This document shows, piece by piece, positions 27,782-38,770 of a stretch of 63,013 bases of DNA; the stretch's first letter is position 1; each line of letters opens with the position of its first letter. Under the pieces are notes generated by a model. It saw only the letters and a program-made list of their open reading frames with translations. It was not told the DNA's origin and ran no database searches. The stretch covers positions 1-63,013 of the forward strand of contig NZ_JACUUJ010000016.1 in NCBI RefSeq assembly GCF_014859355.1, in the 5' to 3' direction. Made by a program: the position numbers and the translations under genes. The stretch comes from Yoonia sp. GTDB taxonomy: Bacteria; Pseudomonadota; Alphaproteobacteria; Rhodobacterales; Rhodobacteraceae.

Positions 27782-28456
27782 ATGGACGCAGCAACCGACT
27801 TTACCATGTGGGCGCTTTTCGCGCGCGCAACCATCATCGTGAAACTTGTCATGATCTTGCTAATCGCTGCATCCGTGTGGTGTTGGGCGGTCATCATCGA
27901 CAAGGCGATACAATATCGCAAGGCCCGCGCAGAGGCATCGGTGTTTGACCGTGCATTCTGGTCGGGTGAACCGCTTGACGGTTTGTTTGACCAGATCGGT
28001 GCCGATCCTGACGGGCCGAGTGAAAAGATTTTTGCCGCTGGCATGTCGGAATGGCATCGGTCGCACCGGCAAGACGGGGGTTTGATTGCCGGCGCGACGG
28101 CCCGGATCGACAGGTCAATGGATGTGGCGATCGCAAAGGAGACAGCAAAGCTGCAAAAAGGACTGCCCGTGCTGGCGACCGTCGGTTCGACGGCGCCGTT
28201 TGTGGGGTTGTTCGGCACGGTCTGGGGCATCATGAACGCCTTTATCGAAATCGCAGAGGCGCAAAATACCAACCTTGCCGTTGTGGCGCCCGGTATTGCC
28301 GAGGCGTTGCTGGCCACGGGTCTGGGCCTTTTGGCGGCCATTCCGGCGGTGATATTCTATAACAAGCTGTCATCGGATAGTGATCGGATCGTAAGCGGAT
28401 ACGAAGCCTTCGCAGACGAATTCGCCACGATTCTAAGCAGACAACTGGATAGCTGA
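27782..28456 (+). CDS. tolQ: Tol-Pal system protein TolQ
   Basis: A 224-residue inner-membrane protein of the MotA/TolQ/ExbB family. Three membrane segments lie at about residues 15-37, 130-152 and 168-190, with the conserved GLPVLATVGSTAPFVGLFGTVWGIM at the second and IAEALLATGLGLLAAIPAVIFYN at the third (each quoted in shortened form: LATVGSTAPFVGLFGTVWGI and LLATGLGLLAAIPAVIF). With TolR it forms the proton channel that energises TolA during cell constriction. Confidence 0.96.
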   Translation: MDAATDFTMWALFARATIIVKLVMILLIAASVWCWAVIIDKAIQYRKARAEASVFDRAFWSGEPLDGLFDQIGADPDGPSEKIFAAGMSEWHRSHRQDGGLIAGATARIDRSMDVAIAKETAKLQKGLPVLATVGSTAPFVGLFGTVWGIMNAFIEIAEAQNTNLAVVAPGIAEALLATGLGLLAAIPAVIFYNKLSSDSDRIVSGYEAFADEFATILSRQLDS

Positions 28457-28458
28457 TC

Positions 28459-28947
28459 ATGGGTGCCGGGGTAATGAAATCAGGCGGGGACAGCGGCGGA
28501 CGCCGCCGTCGCAAGGGCCGCACGCAGCCGATGTCGGAAATCAACGTGACGCCGTTTGTGGACGTGATGCTGGTGCTGTTGATCATTTTCATGGTCGCGG
28601 CCCCGTTGTTGACGGTGGGTGTGCCTGTGGAACTGCCCAAGACCGCGGCGGATACGCTTCCCGGTGATGATGAAGAACCGTTGAGCGTGACAATTACCGC
28701 GGCGGGTGTCGTGATGATCCAGGAAACCGAGACAACCTTCGCAGACCTGGTGCCCAAGTTGCGGGCCATTGCTGCGGAACGCACCAGTGACCGGATATTC
28801 TTGCGCGCTGACGGGGCCAACGACTGGAACACAGTGGCGCAGGTGATGGGGGCGCTGAACGCTGGCGGGTTTTCCAACATCGGGCTCGTGACAGACATTG
28901 GCGGGCCGGCATCGGGTGTTTCTGTTGCCAACGGGTCTGATGGTTAG
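28459..28947 (+). CDS. tolR: Tol-Pal system protein TolR
   Basis: A 162-residue ExbD/TolR protein. A basic cytoplasmic N terminus (GRRRRKGRTQPM) is followed by SEINVTPFVDVMLVLLIIFM, in which the Asp of the membrane helix is the proton-carrying residue, and then a periplasmic domain with the typical FLRADGANDWNTVAQVMGAL block. Only two bases separate it from tolQ. It works as a dimer with TolQ in the inner membrane. Confidence 0.96.
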   Translation: MGAGVMKSGGDSGGRRRRKGRTQPMSEINVTPFVDVMLVLLIIFMVAAPLLTVGVPVELPKTAADTLPGDDEEPLSVTITAAGVVMIQETETTFADLVPKLRAIAAERTSDRIFLRADGANDWNTVAQVMGALNAGGFSNIGLVTDIGGPASGVSVANGSDG

Positions 28948-28950
28948 GTC

Positions 28951-30087
28951 ATGCAAACGCCGGGCATGTATATATCTGCCGCAGGTCATGTCATTCTTAT
29001 CGGCTGGCTGATCGTGGGTTTGGGGTTAAAAAGCGCCCCCCTGCGGTTCGAGACGATGGACGTGTCGATCGTATCCAGCGAAGAATTCGCGGCGTTGACG
29101 GTCGCTGCCCGCACCCCTGTCCCGGGGCAGGCTGAACCTGATGTGCTGGCGGCACCCGAGGTCGAGGCAACACCGCCGCCGCCCGCCACACAGGAACCGC
29201 CGGCGCCCGCGTTGCCCCCTGCGCCGGTGACCCAGCCTGTTGAAGAAACACCGCCACCGCCACCCCCAGCCCCGCCTGTGGCTGTGGTCACAGACCAACC
29301 GCCCGTAGCACCAGCGCCGCCCGCGCCGCCGCCGGCAGCGGATGTTGCCATCAGCCCGCGCCCGACGCCACGGCAAGCCCCGACGGTAGCGTCTACAATT
29401 ACCGCGCCGCCGCCGCCGGATTCGCGGGTTGATGACGTGGTGCGGCAAGAGGCTGTGCCTGATCAGGCCGCCGAAGCCGAAGTTGTCGAACAAGAGCAAG
29501 AGGCGACCGCCCCACCCGAGACCACGACTGAGATCGTGATCGCCGATGAGGCACCATCGGGGGCTGTGGAAACATCCATACGCCCCAGCGCGCGCCCGAA
29601 CCGGCCCGCACCACCTGTGCCCGTGCAAACACCTGCCCCTGCTGAAACACCTGCGCCGCGAGTGGCAGAAACACCGCCACCGGCACCCGTGCCGCAGGAT
29701 GACATCAACGCATTACTGTCTGATCTTGGCGCAGAAGCTGTGGCGCCGGCGGCCCCCGCTGTTGCGGCTGGTCCGCCCATGACAGGGGCGGAACGCGACA
29801 GTTTTCGCGTCGCTGTGAACCGCTGTTGGAACGTTGACCCCGGATCGGTGGCGGCGCGCGTCACGGTCGAAGTTGGGTTCAGTCTTGACCGTTCCGGGCA
29901 AGTAGACGGCGATGTCCGTCTGATCGGGTCTGACGGTGATCGCAGTGCAACAAATACCGCCTTCGAGGCCGCGCGCCGGGCCATTTTGCGGTGCCAGTCG
30001 GGCGGCTATGCATTGCCTGCTGAAAAATACGATCAGTGGAAAGACGTGGTTATCACTTTTGATCCCAGCGGGATGCGGATGCGATAA
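28951..30087 (+). CDS. tolA: TolA-like protein with Pro/Ala-rich linker
   Basis: A 378-residue membrane-anchored periplasmic protein. One helix at about 7-27 ([20 protein letters not shown]) is followed by about 230 residues dominated by Pro, Ala, Glu and Val (repeated P-P-P-P and A-P-A-P runs), and then a C-terminal TolA/TonB-like domain from about residue 272 ([20 protein letters not shown] ... VTFDP) with two Cys that could pair. Position between tolR and tolB gives the name. The linker is proline-rich rather than the long helix of E. coli TolA, so it is more TonB-like in build. Confidence 0.9.
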   Translation: MQTPGMYISAAGHVILIGWLIVGLGLKSAPLRFETMDVSIVSSEEFAALTVAARTPVPGQAEPDVLAAPEVEATPPPPATQEPPAPALPPAPVTQPVEETPPPPPPAPPVAVVTDQPPVAPAPPAPPPAADVAISPRPTPRQAPTVASTITAPPPPDSRVDDVVRQEAVPDQAAEAEVVEQEQEATAPPETTTEIVIADEAPSGAVETSIRPSARPNRPAPPVPVQTPAPAETPAPRVAETPPPAPVPQDDINALLSDLGAEAVAPAAPAVAAGPPMTGAERDSFRVAVNRCWNVDPGSVAARVTVEVGFSLDRSGQVDGDVRLIGSDGDRSATNTAFEAARRAILRCQSGGYALPAEKYDQWKDVVITFDPSGMRMR

Positions 30088-30188
30088 GCAAAGGAAAAAG
30101 CATGTTTTACGATATGGTTTCAAAAAGCGGCGATAACAGACAATATAGGCCTGCGAGGGGACGCCCCAACAGGCAGAGTAAGGCGGAA

Positions 30189-31505
30189 ATGATGAAACGA
30201 GTTTTGACGCTGCTGGTGGCCCTTTTTCTGGCCGGTCCGGTTTTGGCACAGGGTGGCCCGCTGCGGCTCACCATTACCGACGGTGTGATCGAACCGATTA
30301 CCTTTGCTGTTCCTTCCTTTGAGGCGGAAACACCCCAGGCCCAGCAGGTCGCGCAGGATATTTCGCGGCTTGTCGTCGCGGATTTGGCCGGAACGGGTTT
30401 GTTCCGCGAGGTGCCTGCGGCCGCCTTCATTTCACAAGTGTCATCTTTTGTGCAACCGATTGCCTTTTCTGACTGGCGGGCGGTGAATGCGCAGGCGCTG
30501 ATCACAGGCGCCGTCACGGCGCGCGGTGATCAGCTGGTTGTGAAATTCCGCGTTTATGACGTGTTTTCAGGGCAGGAAATGGGGGGCGGCTTGCAATTTG
30601 CCGGCACAACGGCAGGCTGGCGACGCATGGGGCATAAGGTTGCCGATGCGGTGTACAGCCGGATCACAGGCGAAGGTGGCTATTTTGACAGCCGCGTTGT
30701 CTTTGTGTCAGAAAGCGGCCCTAAAGATAACCGGCAAAAGCGGCTTGCCATCATGGATCAGGATGGCGCGAACCTGCAATTCCTGACGGACAGCAGCACG
30801 ATCGTGCTGGCACCGCGGTTTTCCCCAAACGGCGATCGCGTGCTTTACACCAGTTTTGAAAGCGGTTTCCCCCGGATCAACGTGCTGAACGTGGCCAGCC
30901 TGGGCCGCCAGCAACTGTCTACCGCACCGGGCGAGATGGCGTTCAGCCCGCGATTTTCGCGCGACGGTCAGTCAGTGATTTATAGTCTTTCGAACGGCGG
31001 GACCACCGACATCTATCGCACCGATCTGGCGACAGGGCAGCATCTGCGCCTGACACAGACCCCATCCATCGAGACCGCGCCGAGTTTGTCGCCCAACGGC
31101 GATCAGATCGTCTTTGAAAGCGATCGCTCTGGCACGCAACAGTTGTATATCATGCCCGCAAACGGTGGCGAGGCGCGGCGGATTTCCTTTGGTGAAGGGC
31201 GTTATGGCACCCCTGTGTGGTCGCCGCGCGGCGATCTGATTGCTTTTACCAAACAGAATGCGGGACGTTTTCATATTGGTGTGATGCGCACGGACGGGTC
31301 CGAAGAACGCCTGCTGACGTCTTCTTTTCTGGATGAAGGGCCAACATGGGCACCCAATGGCCGGGTGATCATGTTCAGCCGTGAAACCCAGGGTGCCGCG
31401 GGTGCATCGGCGCTTTATTCTGTCGATATCTCGGGGCGCAACCTGAAGGCAGTGCCCATTCAGGGGGCGGCGTCTGACCCGTCATGGGGGCCGCTACAGC
31501 CCTGA
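30189..31505 (+). CDS. tolB: Tol-Pal system beta-propeller protein TolB
   Basis: A 438-residue periplasmic protein with a signal peptide ([21 protein letters not shown]), an N-terminal domain to about residue 160 and a six-bladed propeller of repeated 'S-P-D-G/N-G-x-x-I-x-F-x-S' blades, for example [40 protein letters not shown] and [12 protein letters not shown]. It binds Pal and TolA. ATG 30189 has AAGG five bases upstream. A second in-frame ATG at 30102, with its own AAGGA, would add 29 residues ahead of the signal peptide. Confidence 0.95.
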   Translation: MMKRVLTLLVALFLAGPVLAQGGPLRLTITDGVIEPITFAVPSFEAETPQAQQVAQDISRLVVADLAGTGLFREVPAAAFISQVSSFVQPIAFSDWRAVNAQALITGAVTARGDQLVVKFRVYDVFSGQEMGGGLQFAGTTAGWRRMGHKVADAVYSRITGEGGYFDSRVVFVSESGPKDNRQKRLAIMDQDGANLQFLTDSSTIVLAPRFSPNGDRVLYTSFESGFPRINVLNVASLGRQQLSTAPGEMAFSPRFSRDGQSVIYSLSNGGTTDIYRTDLATGQHLRLTQTPSIETAPSLSPNGDQIVFESDRSGTQQLYIMPANGGEARRISFGEGRYGTPVWSPRGDLIAFTKQNAGRFHIGVMRTDGSEERLLTSSFLDEGPTWAPNGRVIMFSRETQGAAGASALYSVDISGRNLKAVPIQGAASDPSWGPLQP

Positions 31506-31578
31506 GAAGTGTCATTCCCCCCATAGCAAAGCCATGCTATGTTGGATCAAACGGGCAGAAAAAACAGGAATGAAATCC

Positions 31579-32109
31579 ATGAACGTGATAACGAAAGCAA
31601 CCGTGCTGATCTTGGTGCTGGCGACCGCAGCTTGCACCAACCCTAACCGGTTTGGTGCGGGCTCGGGCGGTGCAGGGGCTGGGGCTGATGTGGGTGTGAA
31701 CGGCGCTGGGGCAGGTGGCGTTGGGTCGGTAAGTGACCCGAGCAGCCCGATGTTCTTTAACCAAACCATTGGTGACAGGGTGTTGTTTGTGATCGATTCG
31801 TCGGCAATTTCGCAAGAAGGCCGCGCCATTCTTGATGGGCAGGCGCAATGGCTTTTGACCAATGCCGATTACCGCGCCATCATTGAAGGGCACGCAGACG
31901 AACAGGGCACCCGCGAATATAACCTTGCGCTTGGTTTCCGGCGGGCCAATGCAGTGCGCGAATATCTGGTGTCACGGGGTGTGCCGTCTGGCCGGCTTGA
32001 GGTGACAAGCTATGGCAAAGAACGCCCGATTGAAATTTGTTCGCAAGAATCTTGTTATGCGCAAAACCGTCGTGCTGTAACGGTCCTGTCGTTTGCGCGC
32101 ATCAGCTAA
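31579..32109 (+). CDS. pal: peptidoglycan-associated lipoprotein Pal
   Basis: A 176-residue outer-membrane lipoprotein. The lipobox LATAAC puts the lipidated Cys at residue 19. A Gly/Ala-rich linker follows, then an OmpA_C domain from about 60, with the peptidoglycan-binding IIEGHADEQGTREYNLALG and LEVTSYGKERPI. It tethers the outer membrane to the wall and to TolB/TolA. ATG 31579 is preferred since AGGA stands 9 bases away; ATG 31570 is the alternative. Confidence 0.96.
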   Translation: MNVITKATVLILVLATAACTNPNRFGAGSGGAGAGADVGVNGAGAGGVGSVSDPSSPMFFNQTIGDRVLFVIDSSAISQEGRAILDGQAQWLLTNADYRAIIEGHADEQGTREYNLALGFRRANAVREYLVSRGVPSGRLEVTSYGKERPIEICSQESCYAQNRRAVTVLSFARIS

Positions 32110-32128
32110 GTTAAGCAGAGGATCGTTC

Positions 32129-32950
32129 ATGTCATTGCCTCGCTTTGTTGTTGTTTGCGCCGTTTTGCTGGCCCCGCTGCCTGCAGTCGCGCAAGAAGAA
32201 ACACTAGCGGATATTCGCCAGCAGTTGACGGTGCTTTACGTCGATGTCCAACGTCTGAAGCGCGAACTGTCAACGACAGGTGGGCCGGCCAGCGGGGTTG
32301 CTGGGAATACGCCGCTAGACCGTCTAAACGCGATCGATTCGGAATTGCAGCGGTTGACAGCAAAAACGGAAGAACTGGAATTCAGGGTGAACCGGATCAC
32401 GGTTGATGGCACCAATCGGATTGGTGATCTGGAATTCCGCCTGTGCGAACTTGAATCAAGGTGCGATATCGCGACATTAGGCGAAACGCCGTCGCTGGGC
32501 GGGGTCGATAATGCGGCGACTGTTCCGGCGGCGGCGCCACCGCCTGCGACCGGTGGCCCGGCGCTGGCCGTAGGTGAATCCAGTGATTTCCAGCGGGCGC
32601 AGGAGGCGCTCGCCTCTGGTGACTTTCGTAGCGCCGCTGACCAGCTTGCGGCCTTTGGCGCGACCTACCCCGGAAGCCCGCTAGCACCGCAAGCCGATTA
32701 TCTGCGCGGCGAGGCATTAGAAGGTCTGGGGCAGGTCACGGATGCAGCCCGCGCCTATTTGGCGGCGTTTTCCAGTGATCCAAATGGCGGCAGGGCACCT
32801 GACGCCCTGTTCAAACTGGGTGCGTCATTGGGTGCGATCGGCCAGACGCAGGACGCATGTCTGACTTTGGCAGAAGTCAACGTGCGTTTTCCTGGCAGTG
32901 CAGCGGTCACGCAGGCCCAAACGGTGATGCAAAACCTGGGATGTCAGTAA
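32129..32950 (+). CDS. cpoB: Tol-Pal-associated protein CpoB (YbgF)
   Basis: A 273-residue periplasmic protein with a signal peptide (to about residue 21, PAVAQ), an N-terminal trimerising coiled coil (ADIRQQLTVLYVDVQRLKREL and LNAIDSELQRLTAKTEELEF), a Pro/Ala linker and a C-terminal TPR region (FQRAQEALASGDFRSAADQL, then YLRGEALEGLGQVTDAARAY). In E. coli CpoB coordinates wall synthesis with Tol-driven constriction. It ends the tol operon and overlaps tilS by 10 bases. Confidence 0.94.
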   Translation: MSLPRFVVVCAVLLAPLPAVAQEETLADIRQQLTVLYVDVQRLKRELSTTGGPASGVAGNTPLDRLNAIDSELQRLTAKTEELEFRVNRITVDGTNRIGDLEFRLCELESRCDIATLGETPSLGGVDNAATVPAAAPPPATGGPALAVGESSDFQRAQEALASGDFRSAADQLAAFGATYPGSPLAPQADYLRGEALEGLGQVTDAARAYLAAFSSDPNGGRAPDALFKLGASLGAIGQTQDACLTLAEVNVRFPGSAAVTQAQTVMQNLGCQ

Positions 32951-34224
32951 CGCACAGGTTGGCGGATCTTGCTGCTGGGTTCGCAGCGGCACTGGACCAC
33001 GAAAAAAACCATTCTGGGCAGGGGCCGATCGGGCTCGCTGTGTCGGGCGGGGGCGATTCTGTTGCGATGATGCATCTTGCCGCGCGCAGTCTTGGCCAAG
33101 CCCGTTTTCGAGTTGTAACGGTTGATCACGGATTGCGTGCAGCTGCTGCAAAAGAGGCCGCGCTTGTCGCAGGGCAAGCGGCCAGTCTTGGTATGCCTCA
33201 CGATATTTTGTCTTGGACGTGGGACCGGCAGGGCAATTTGCAGGCTGCTGCCCGTGCGGGCCGTTGGGCGGCGATCCGGGGGTGGTGCGCACAGCACGGA
33301 ATCGCGATGGTCATGATGGGCCATACGGCCGATGACCAGTTGGAAACCTTGCTTTTGCGGCTGGCGCGCGGATCGGGCGTTGATGGGCTTGGTGCGATGG
33401 GGCGGGCAGATTTGCGTGACGGCCTACGGATTTGTCGGCCTTTGCTGGACATATCACGCGATGATCTGCGGGATTGGTTGCGCGTTGAAGATATCGCGTG
33501 GTGCGATGACCCCAGCAATGAGGATCCGCGCTTTGATCGGGTGCGCGTGCGCCAGATGTTTGGACAACTGCAAGCACTTGGCCTGACCCGCAAGCGCCTG
33601 TTGCAGACTGTTGACCATATGCAGGCAGCACGACTGTCCTTGCAAAAGGCGGCACAGGATTTTGCCCGCATTCATGTGCGCCAGGAGGCCGGCGACCTGA
33701 TTTTTAGACCACCCGCGTTGAATTTAGCGCGCGAAGATGCACCACGCCGTGTGTGCGCTGCTGCGCTGTCTTGGGTCGGTGCCCAAGCGTATCGGCCTCG
33801 GTTCGACAGTCTGCTTGCCGCCGCGCGGCGTGTCAGCAGTGGGCATCAGGTGACGTTGGGTGGTTGTATCCTGTCGCCGCTGCCTGACGGGCAGGGCGCC
33901 CGGCTCACGCGGGAAGCAGCGGCGACGCGACCCGTGACCCGGTCGTCTGCTGGTGCGGTGGACGAAACCGGCGTGATCTGGGATCGTCGTTGGTTTTTGG
34001 ATGGACCATTGACCGCCGGTCTGACCTTTCGGGCGCTGGGTGAGGGGCTTGTGCAATGCGCCAACTGGCGCGCCGCAGGCTTGCCGCGCACGTCACTGAT
34101 GGCGTCCCCTTCGGTGTGGCGCGATGACACGCTGATCGCGGCCCCCGTGGCGGGCGTTGGCAATGGTTGGTCTGCGCGGATTGTCGCGGATTTTCATTCC
34201 ACGGCCTTTGCCATTGAAGATTAA
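32941..34224 (+). CDS. tilS: tRNA(Ile)-lysidine synthetase
   Basis: A 427-residue enzyme that converts C34 of the CAU-anticodon tRNA-Ile to lysidine so that it reads AUA. The PP-loop ATPase motif [13 protein letters not shown] is near residue 41, with [11 protein letters not shown], then [21 protein letters not shown], conserved as in the TilS N-terminal domain. The start overlaps the end of cpoB. The tilS-ftsH order behind tol-pal is usual in this family. Confidence 0.93.
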   Translation: MSVTHRLADLAAGFAAALDHEKNHSGQGPIGLAVSGGGDSVAMMHLAARSLGQARFRVVTVDHGLRAAAAKEAALVAGQAASLGMPHDILSWTWDRQGNLQAAARAGRWAAIRGWCAQHGIAMVMMGHTADDQLETLLLRLARGSGVDGLGAMGRADLRDGLRICRPLLDISRDDLRDWLRVEDIAWCDDPSNEDPRFDRVRVRQMFGQLQALGLTRKRLLQTVDHMQAARLSLQKAAQDFARIHVRQEAGDLIFRPPALNLAREDAPRRVCAAALSWVGAQAYRPRFDSLLAAARRVSSGHQVTLGGCILSPLPDGQGARLTREAAATRPVTRSSAGAVDETGVIWDRRWFLDGPLTAGLTFRALGEGLVQCANWRAAGLPRTSLMASPSVWRDDTLIAAPVAGVGNGWSARIVADFHSTAFAIED

Positions 34225-34250
34225 GGTTTAACGTCTATCTTAAGCGTAAC

Positions 34251-34279
34251 CTTCATGGCACGACTCTGTCGCCCCATTT
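34251..34279 (+). promoter_or_regulatory. possible RpoH-type promoter of ftsH
   Basis: CTTCAT (34251-34256), exactly 17 bases, then CCATTT (34274-34279), inside a run of C. This resembles the heat-shock promoter found ahead of hsp20 in this window (CTTGAT-17-CCATAT) with one -35 mismatch. ftsH is heat-induced in many proteobacteria. The predicted leader would be only about 16 bases. Confidence 0.4.
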
Positions 34280-34301
34280 CCCGTTTGATAAGGAGTTCCC
34301 C

Positions 34302-36215
34302 TTGGGCAACGCACGAAATTTCGTTTTTTGGATCGTCCTGTTTCTCATGGTCCTCGCGCTTTTCAATTTGTTCAGCAGCCCGCCCGGAACGTCCGGTGCT
34401 GACGCCAAGAGCTATTCTGAATTTGTTGCTGCGGTTGATGCAGGGCGCGTGACGAACGTGGTGATCGACGGTGAAAGTGTGCGTTTTACTGAAAACGGGC
34501 GCACCTTCACAACGATCAAGCCCGAAGACGCAGCCATTACGAACCTGTTGATCGCGGCCAACGTGCCGGTCGAAGCACGCAGCCAGCAACAATCGGTCTT
34601 TCAGTCTTTCATCCTGAGCATTTTGCCGTTTCTGCTGCTGATCGGTGTGTGGATTTATTTCATGAACCGGATGCAGGGCGGCGGCAAAGGCGGGGCCATG
34701 GGCTTTGGCAAATCAAAAGCCAAGCTGCTGACCGAAAAACATGGTCGGGTGACGTTTGACGACGTGGCCGGCATCGATGAAGCCAAGGAAGAATTGGAAG
34801 AAATCGTCGAATTTCTGCGCAATCCCCAGAAATTTAGCCGCCTTGGTGGCAAGATCCCCAAAGGCGCGCTGCTTGTCGGACCTCCAGGGACGGGTAAGAC
34901 GCTGCTGGCACGCGCCATCGCGGGCGAAGCGGGCGTGCCTTTCTTTACGATCTCGGGGTCGGATTTTGTTGAAATGTTCGTTGGCGTCGGTGCAAGCCGT
35001 GTGCGCGACATGTTCGAGCAGGCCAAGAAAAACGCGCCCTGCATCGTGTTTATCGACGAAATTGATGCGGTGGGCCGCGCCCGCGGTGCAGGCTATGGCG
35101 GCGGCAATGACGAACGCGAACAGACCTTGAACCAGCTTCTGGTTGAAATGGACGGGTTCGAGGCGAACGAAGGTGTGATTATCGTTGCGGCGACCAACCG
35201 GCGCGACGTGCTTGATCCCGCGCTTTTGCGGCCGGGCCGGTTTGACCGTCAGGTTACCGTGCCGAACCCCGATATCAAAGGCCGTGAAAAGATTTTGGGC
35301 GTCCATGCGCGCAAAATCCCGCTGGGGCCTGACGTGGATTTGCGCATCATTGCCCGTGGGTCGCCCGGGTTTTCTGGTGCCGATCTGGCGAACCTGGTAA
35401 ACGAGGCGGCCCTGATGGCTGCGCGTATTGGTCGCCGGTTTGTGACCATGGCCGATTTTGAATCGGCCAAGGACAAGGTGATGATGGGGGCAGAACGCCG
35501 GTCGATGGTAATGACTGCCGAACAAAAGGAAATGACAGCCTATCACGAAGCAGGCCATGCGATTGTTGGGATCTCGCTGCCAAAATGTGACCCGGTCTAT
35601 AAGGCTACGATCATTCCGCGCGGCGGTGCGCTGGGCATGGTGATGAGCCTGCCGGAAATGGACCGCCTGAACATGTTCAAGGACGAATGCCATCAGCGTC
35701 TGGCGATGACCATGGCAGGCAAGGCGGCCGAGATCATCAAGTATGGCGCCGATCAGGTCAGCAACGGGCCTGCGGGCGACATCCAACAGGCCAGCCAATT
35801 GGCCCGTGCGATGGTGCTGCGCTGGGGCATGTCAGACAAGATCGGCAACATTGATTACGCCGAGGCGCATGAAGGCTATCAGGGCAACACGGCTGGTTTG
35901 TCGGTTTCCGCCCATACCAAGGAGTTGATCGAGGAAGAGGTGCGCACCTTTATTCAGGCAGGCTATGAAAAAGCGCGCGAGATCATTCTTGAAAAGAATC
36001 AAGAATTCGAACGCCTCGCCCAAGGGTTGCTGGAATACGAAACGCTGACCGGGGAAGAAATCAAGCGCGTGATGCGGGGCGAACCGCCGCATCTGAGCAA
36101 TGATGTCGATGATACGCCAACGTCTGGCGGGTCATCGGTGACGGCGATCCCAAAGACAAAACCCAAAAAGCCCCGCGCACCCGACAGCGGGATGGAACCG
36201 GAACCTTCGGTTTGA
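34302..36215 (+). CDS. ftsH: ATP-dependent zinc metalloprotease FtsH
   Basis: A 637-residue membrane AAA+ protease that degrades membrane proteins and unstable regulators such as RpoH. Membrane helices at about 7-25 and 103-121 enclose a periplasmic domain. Walker A GPPGTGKT is at 193-200, Walker B is [12 protein letters not shown], and the second-region-of-homology contains [20 protein letters not shown]. The zinc site HEAGH is at 415-419. The start is TTG, supported by AAGGAG six bases upstream and by the family-typical [11 protein letters not shown] strong terminator follows. Confidence 0.98.
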   Translation: MGNARNFVFWIVLFLMVLALFNLFSSPPGTSGADAKSYSEFVAAVDAGRVTNVVIDGESVRFTENGRTFTTIKPEDAAITNLLIAANVPVEARSQQQSVFQSFILSILPFLLLIGVWIYFMNRMQGGGKGGAMGFGKSKAKLLTEKHGRVTFDDVAGIDEAKEELEEIVEFLRNPQKFSRLGGKIPKGALLVGPPGTGKTLLARAIAGEAGVPFFTISGSDFVEMFVGVGASRVRDMFEQAKKNAPCIVFIDEIDAVGRARGAGYGGGNDEREQTLNQLLVEMDGFEANEGVIIVAATNRRDVLDPALLRPGRFDRQVTVPNPDIKGREKILGVHARKIPLGPDVDLRIIARGSPGFSGADLANLVNEAALMAARIGRRFVTMADFESAKDKVMMGAERRSMVMTAEQKEMTAYHEAGHAIVGISLPKCDPVYKATIIPRGGALGMVMSLPEMDRLNMFKDECHQRLAMTMAGKAAEIIKYGADQVSNGPAGDIQQASQLARAMVLRWGMSDKIGNIDYAEAHEGYQGNTAGLSVSAHTKELIEEEVRTFIQAGYEKAREIILEKNQEFERLAQGLLEYETLTGEEIKRVMRGEPPHLSNDVDDTPTSGGSSVTAIPKTKPKKPRAPDSGMEPEPSV

Positions 36216-36223
36216 CCTGATGA

Positions 36224-36253
36224 AACGCCGCCCCTTTCCGGGCGGCGTTTTTC
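36224..36253 (+). terminator. Rho-independent terminator after ftsH
   Basis: A 10-bp perfect stem AACGCCGCCC / GGGCGGCGTT (36224-36233 with 36240-36249) and a 6-base loop, followed by TTTC. It ends the long plus-strand block from ruvC through ftsH. Confidence 0.9.
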
Positions 36254-36368
36254 ATTTTGGCATTTCAGCATTGTGGCTTTGGGCCATTTCTCCGCTGTCG
36301 GCCTTGATGCGTTGATCCTTTTTGACGATTGGCTTAGCACTGCTGCATCGCCTGAAGGAGAGCTAGGG

Positions 36369-36962
36369 ATGCCAGCATTGAAACCAACCGATATCACGGG
36401 ACAGGTTGTCTGGATTGGGTTTGTGACAGACCGTGACACATCGCTATGCGCAGAACCCCTGCCAGATGCTGCTCTGACATTTGCGGGGATCCCGGGGGAA
36501 ACTCACGGCGGGTTGACCCGCCTGTCATGCTCGCGCGTGACAAGCCAGCATCCGCGCAATACTGAAATTCGCAACGTGCGCCAATTGTCGATCGTCTCAG
36601 CCGAAGAACTTGCGGCGATCGCAACAGACTGTGGGCTTGACACCCTTGACCCGGCACTGATCGGCGCGTCGTTGGTTGTGCAGGGCATTCCTGATTTTTC
36701 GCATCTTCCACCTTCTTCCCGGCTGCAACTGCCTGATGGCGCAACCTTGGTTGTTGATATGCAGAACCGGCCCTGCAACCTGCCTGCCAAGGTGATCAAT
36801 ACCCGCCACCCCGGCGCGGGCGACGCGTTTAAAAGGGCGGCAAAGGGCCGCCGCGGTGTGACCGCATGGGTCGAGCGCGAAGGCCGCCTGCGGGTGGGCG
36901 ATGCCGTGCGTTTACATGTGCCCGATCAACGCGCATGGCGTCCCCAGGTTTCCCATCGGTAA
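36369..36962 (+). CDS. MOSC domain protein
   Basis: A 197-residue protein built as a single MOSC (molybdenum cofactor sulfurase C-terminal) domain. Supporting blocks are GIPGETHGGLTRLSCSRV near 42-60, EIRNVRQLSIVSAEELA, and VVQGIPDFSHLPPSSRLQL; a single Cys in the MQNRPCNLP segment is at the position where MOSC proteins often carry a sulfur-binding Cys. It probably handles sulfur for a metal-sulfur cofactor. ATG 36369 has AAGGAG upstream. It stands alone. Confidence 0.88.
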   Translation: MPALKPTDITGQVVWIGFVTDRDTSLCAEPLPDAALTFAGIPGETHGGLTRLSCSRVTSQHPRNTEIRNVRQLSIVSAEELAAIATDCGLDTLDPALIGASLVVQGIPDFSHLPPSSRLQLPDGATLVVDMQNRPCNLPAKVINTRHPGAGDAFKRAAKGRRGVTAWVEREGRLRVGDAVRLHVPDQRAWRPQVSHR

Positions 36963-37087
36963 CAACCGTCATCGCTTCCGCCGATTCCGGGGGCGAAAAT
37001 GTCGCAATCGCTGTCACGGTCAGGTTGCAATGCGGGTAGAAGCGATGTGAACAGGGGTGCATCGGCCCCAGGACAGGGAAATCGTTT

Positions 37088-38764
37088 ATGGACTATAAAT
37101 CAGACATCGAGATTGCACGCGCAGCGGTCAAGCGTCCAATTCAGGATATCGGCGCAAAGCTGGGGATCGGCAGTGACGATCTGCTACCCTATGGGCATGA
37201 CAAGGCCAAGGTCAGCCAGCGATTTATAAACAGCGTGCAGGATCGGGTTGACGGCAAGTTGATCCTTGTGACGGCCATTAACCCGACGCCCGCCGGGGAA
37301 GGCAAAACAACCACGACTGTTGGCCTGGGTGATGGACTGAACGCCATTGGCAAAAAGGCGGCGGTTTGTATCCGCGAGGCATCGCTTGGCCCTTGCTTTG
37401 GCATGAAGGGTGGCGCTGCCGGGGGCGGCTATGCGCAGGTGGTTCCGATGGAGGACATGAACCTGCACTTCACGGGGGATTTTCATGCGATCACGTCTGC
37501 GCATAACCTGCTGGCGGCGATGATCGACAATCATATTTACTGGGGCAACGAGCTTGAAATTGACATCCGCCGTGTCGTCTGGCGACGCGTGTTGGATATG
37601 AACGACCGTTCCCTGCGCCAGATCACCACCAGTCTGGGCGGTGTCGCCAATGGCTTTCCGCGCGAAACCGGCTTTGACATCACTGTTGCGTCCGAAGTCA
37701 TGGCGATCCTGTGTCTGGCGCGAAATCTTGCAGATCTGGAAAAGCGTCTGGGTGATATCATCGTAGCCTACCGTCGCGACCGTAGCCCGGTCTATTGCCG
37801 AGACATAAAGGCTGATGGTGCGATGACAGTGCTTTTGAAGGATGCGATGCAACCGAACCTTGTGCAGACACTGGAAAATAATCCTGCCTTTGTGCACGGT
37901 GGCCCCTTTGCCAATATCGCCCATGGCTGCAATTCGGTCACGGCAACAACGACGGCGTTGAAACTGGCGGATTACGTGGTGACAGAGGCCGGGTTTGGCG
38001 CTGATCTGGGTGCTGAAAAATTTATGAATATCAAGTGCCGCAAAGCGGGTATCGCCCCATCTTGCGTGGTGATTGTTGCCACGGTGCGGGCGATGAAGAT
38101 GAATGGCGGGGTGGCCAAGGCCGATCTGGGGGCTGAAAACGTCGCCGCAGTTGAAAAAGGCTGTGCCAACCTTGGCCGGCACATCGAAAACATCAAAAGC
38201 TTTGGTGTGCCTGTCGTGGTTGCCATTAACCATTTCGTCACCGACACCGATGCTGAGGTGGAGGCTGTAAAAGCCTATGTCAGCACCCAAGGATCAGAGG
38301 CGATCTTGTGTAAACATTGGGCGCTGGGGTCGGAGGGAATTCTTGACCTGGCGGCACGGGTAGCGGAAATTGCTGATGCAGGTCAGGCTGACTTTGCGCC
38401 GATCTATCCTGACGACATGGGGTTGTTTGCCAAGATTGAAACGATTGCAACACAGATCTATCGTGCTGATGCGGTGATTGCTGACACCAAGATCCGTGAT
38501 CAACTGCGGCAATGGGAAGAACAGGGATATGGTCATTTGCCGGTCTGTATGGCAAAGACGCAATATAGTTTTACAACTGATTCCAACTTGCGCGGTGCGC
38601 CCACCGGTCATAGCATTCCCGTGCGCGAAGTCAGGTTAAGCGCGGGCGCAGGGTTCATTGTGGTGATCTGTGGGGAAATCATGACGATGCCCGGGCTGCC
38701 CCGTATCCCGTCGGCAGAGGCGATCAGGCTGAATGCAGAAGGCCAGATTGAGGGATTGTTCTAA
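37088..38764 (+). CDS. fhs: formate--tetrahydrofolate ligase
   Basis: A 558-residue enzyme that makes 10-formyl-THF from formate, THF and ATP. The P-loop [17 protein letters not shown] is near residue 65, [20 protein letters not shown] follows, and [18 protein letters not shown] and the C-terminal [12 protein letters not shown] end motif are intact. folD follows after 92 bases, so together they interconvert formate and methylene-THF in one-carbon metabolism. No THF riboswitch is evident upstream. Confidence 0.97.
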   Translation: MDYKSDIEIARAAVKRPIQDIGAKLGIGSDDLLPYGHDKAKVSQRFINSVQDRVDGKLILVTAINPTPAGEGKTTTTVGLGDGLNAIGKKAAVCIREASLGPCFGMKGGAAGGGYAQVVPMEDMNLHFTGDFHAITSAHNLLAAMIDNHIYWGNELEIDIRRVVWRRVLDMNDRSLRQITTSLGGVANGFPRETGFDITVASEVMAILCLARNLADLEKRLGDIIVAYRRDRSPVYCRDIKADGAMTVLLKDAMQPNLVQTLENNPAFVHGGPFANIAHGCNSVTATTTALKLADYVVTEAGFGADLGAEKFMNIKCRKAGIAPSCVVIVATVRAMKMNGGVAKADLGAENVAAVEKGCANLGRHIENIKSFGVPVVVAINHFVTDTDAEVEAVKAYVSTQGSEAILCKHWALGSEGILDLAARVAEIADAGQADFAPIYPDDMGLFAKIETIATQIYRADAVIADTKIRDQLRQWEEQGYGHLPVCMAKTQYSFTTDSNLRGAPTGHSIPVREVRLSAGAGFIVVICGEIMTMPGLPRIPSAEAIRLNAEGQIEGLF

Positions 38765-38770
38765 GGAAAC

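Noticed and set aside
36963..37087. A folate-type riboswitch in front of fhs
   Set aside because: The 125-base leader shows no convincing conserved core or pseudoknot that I can recognise.
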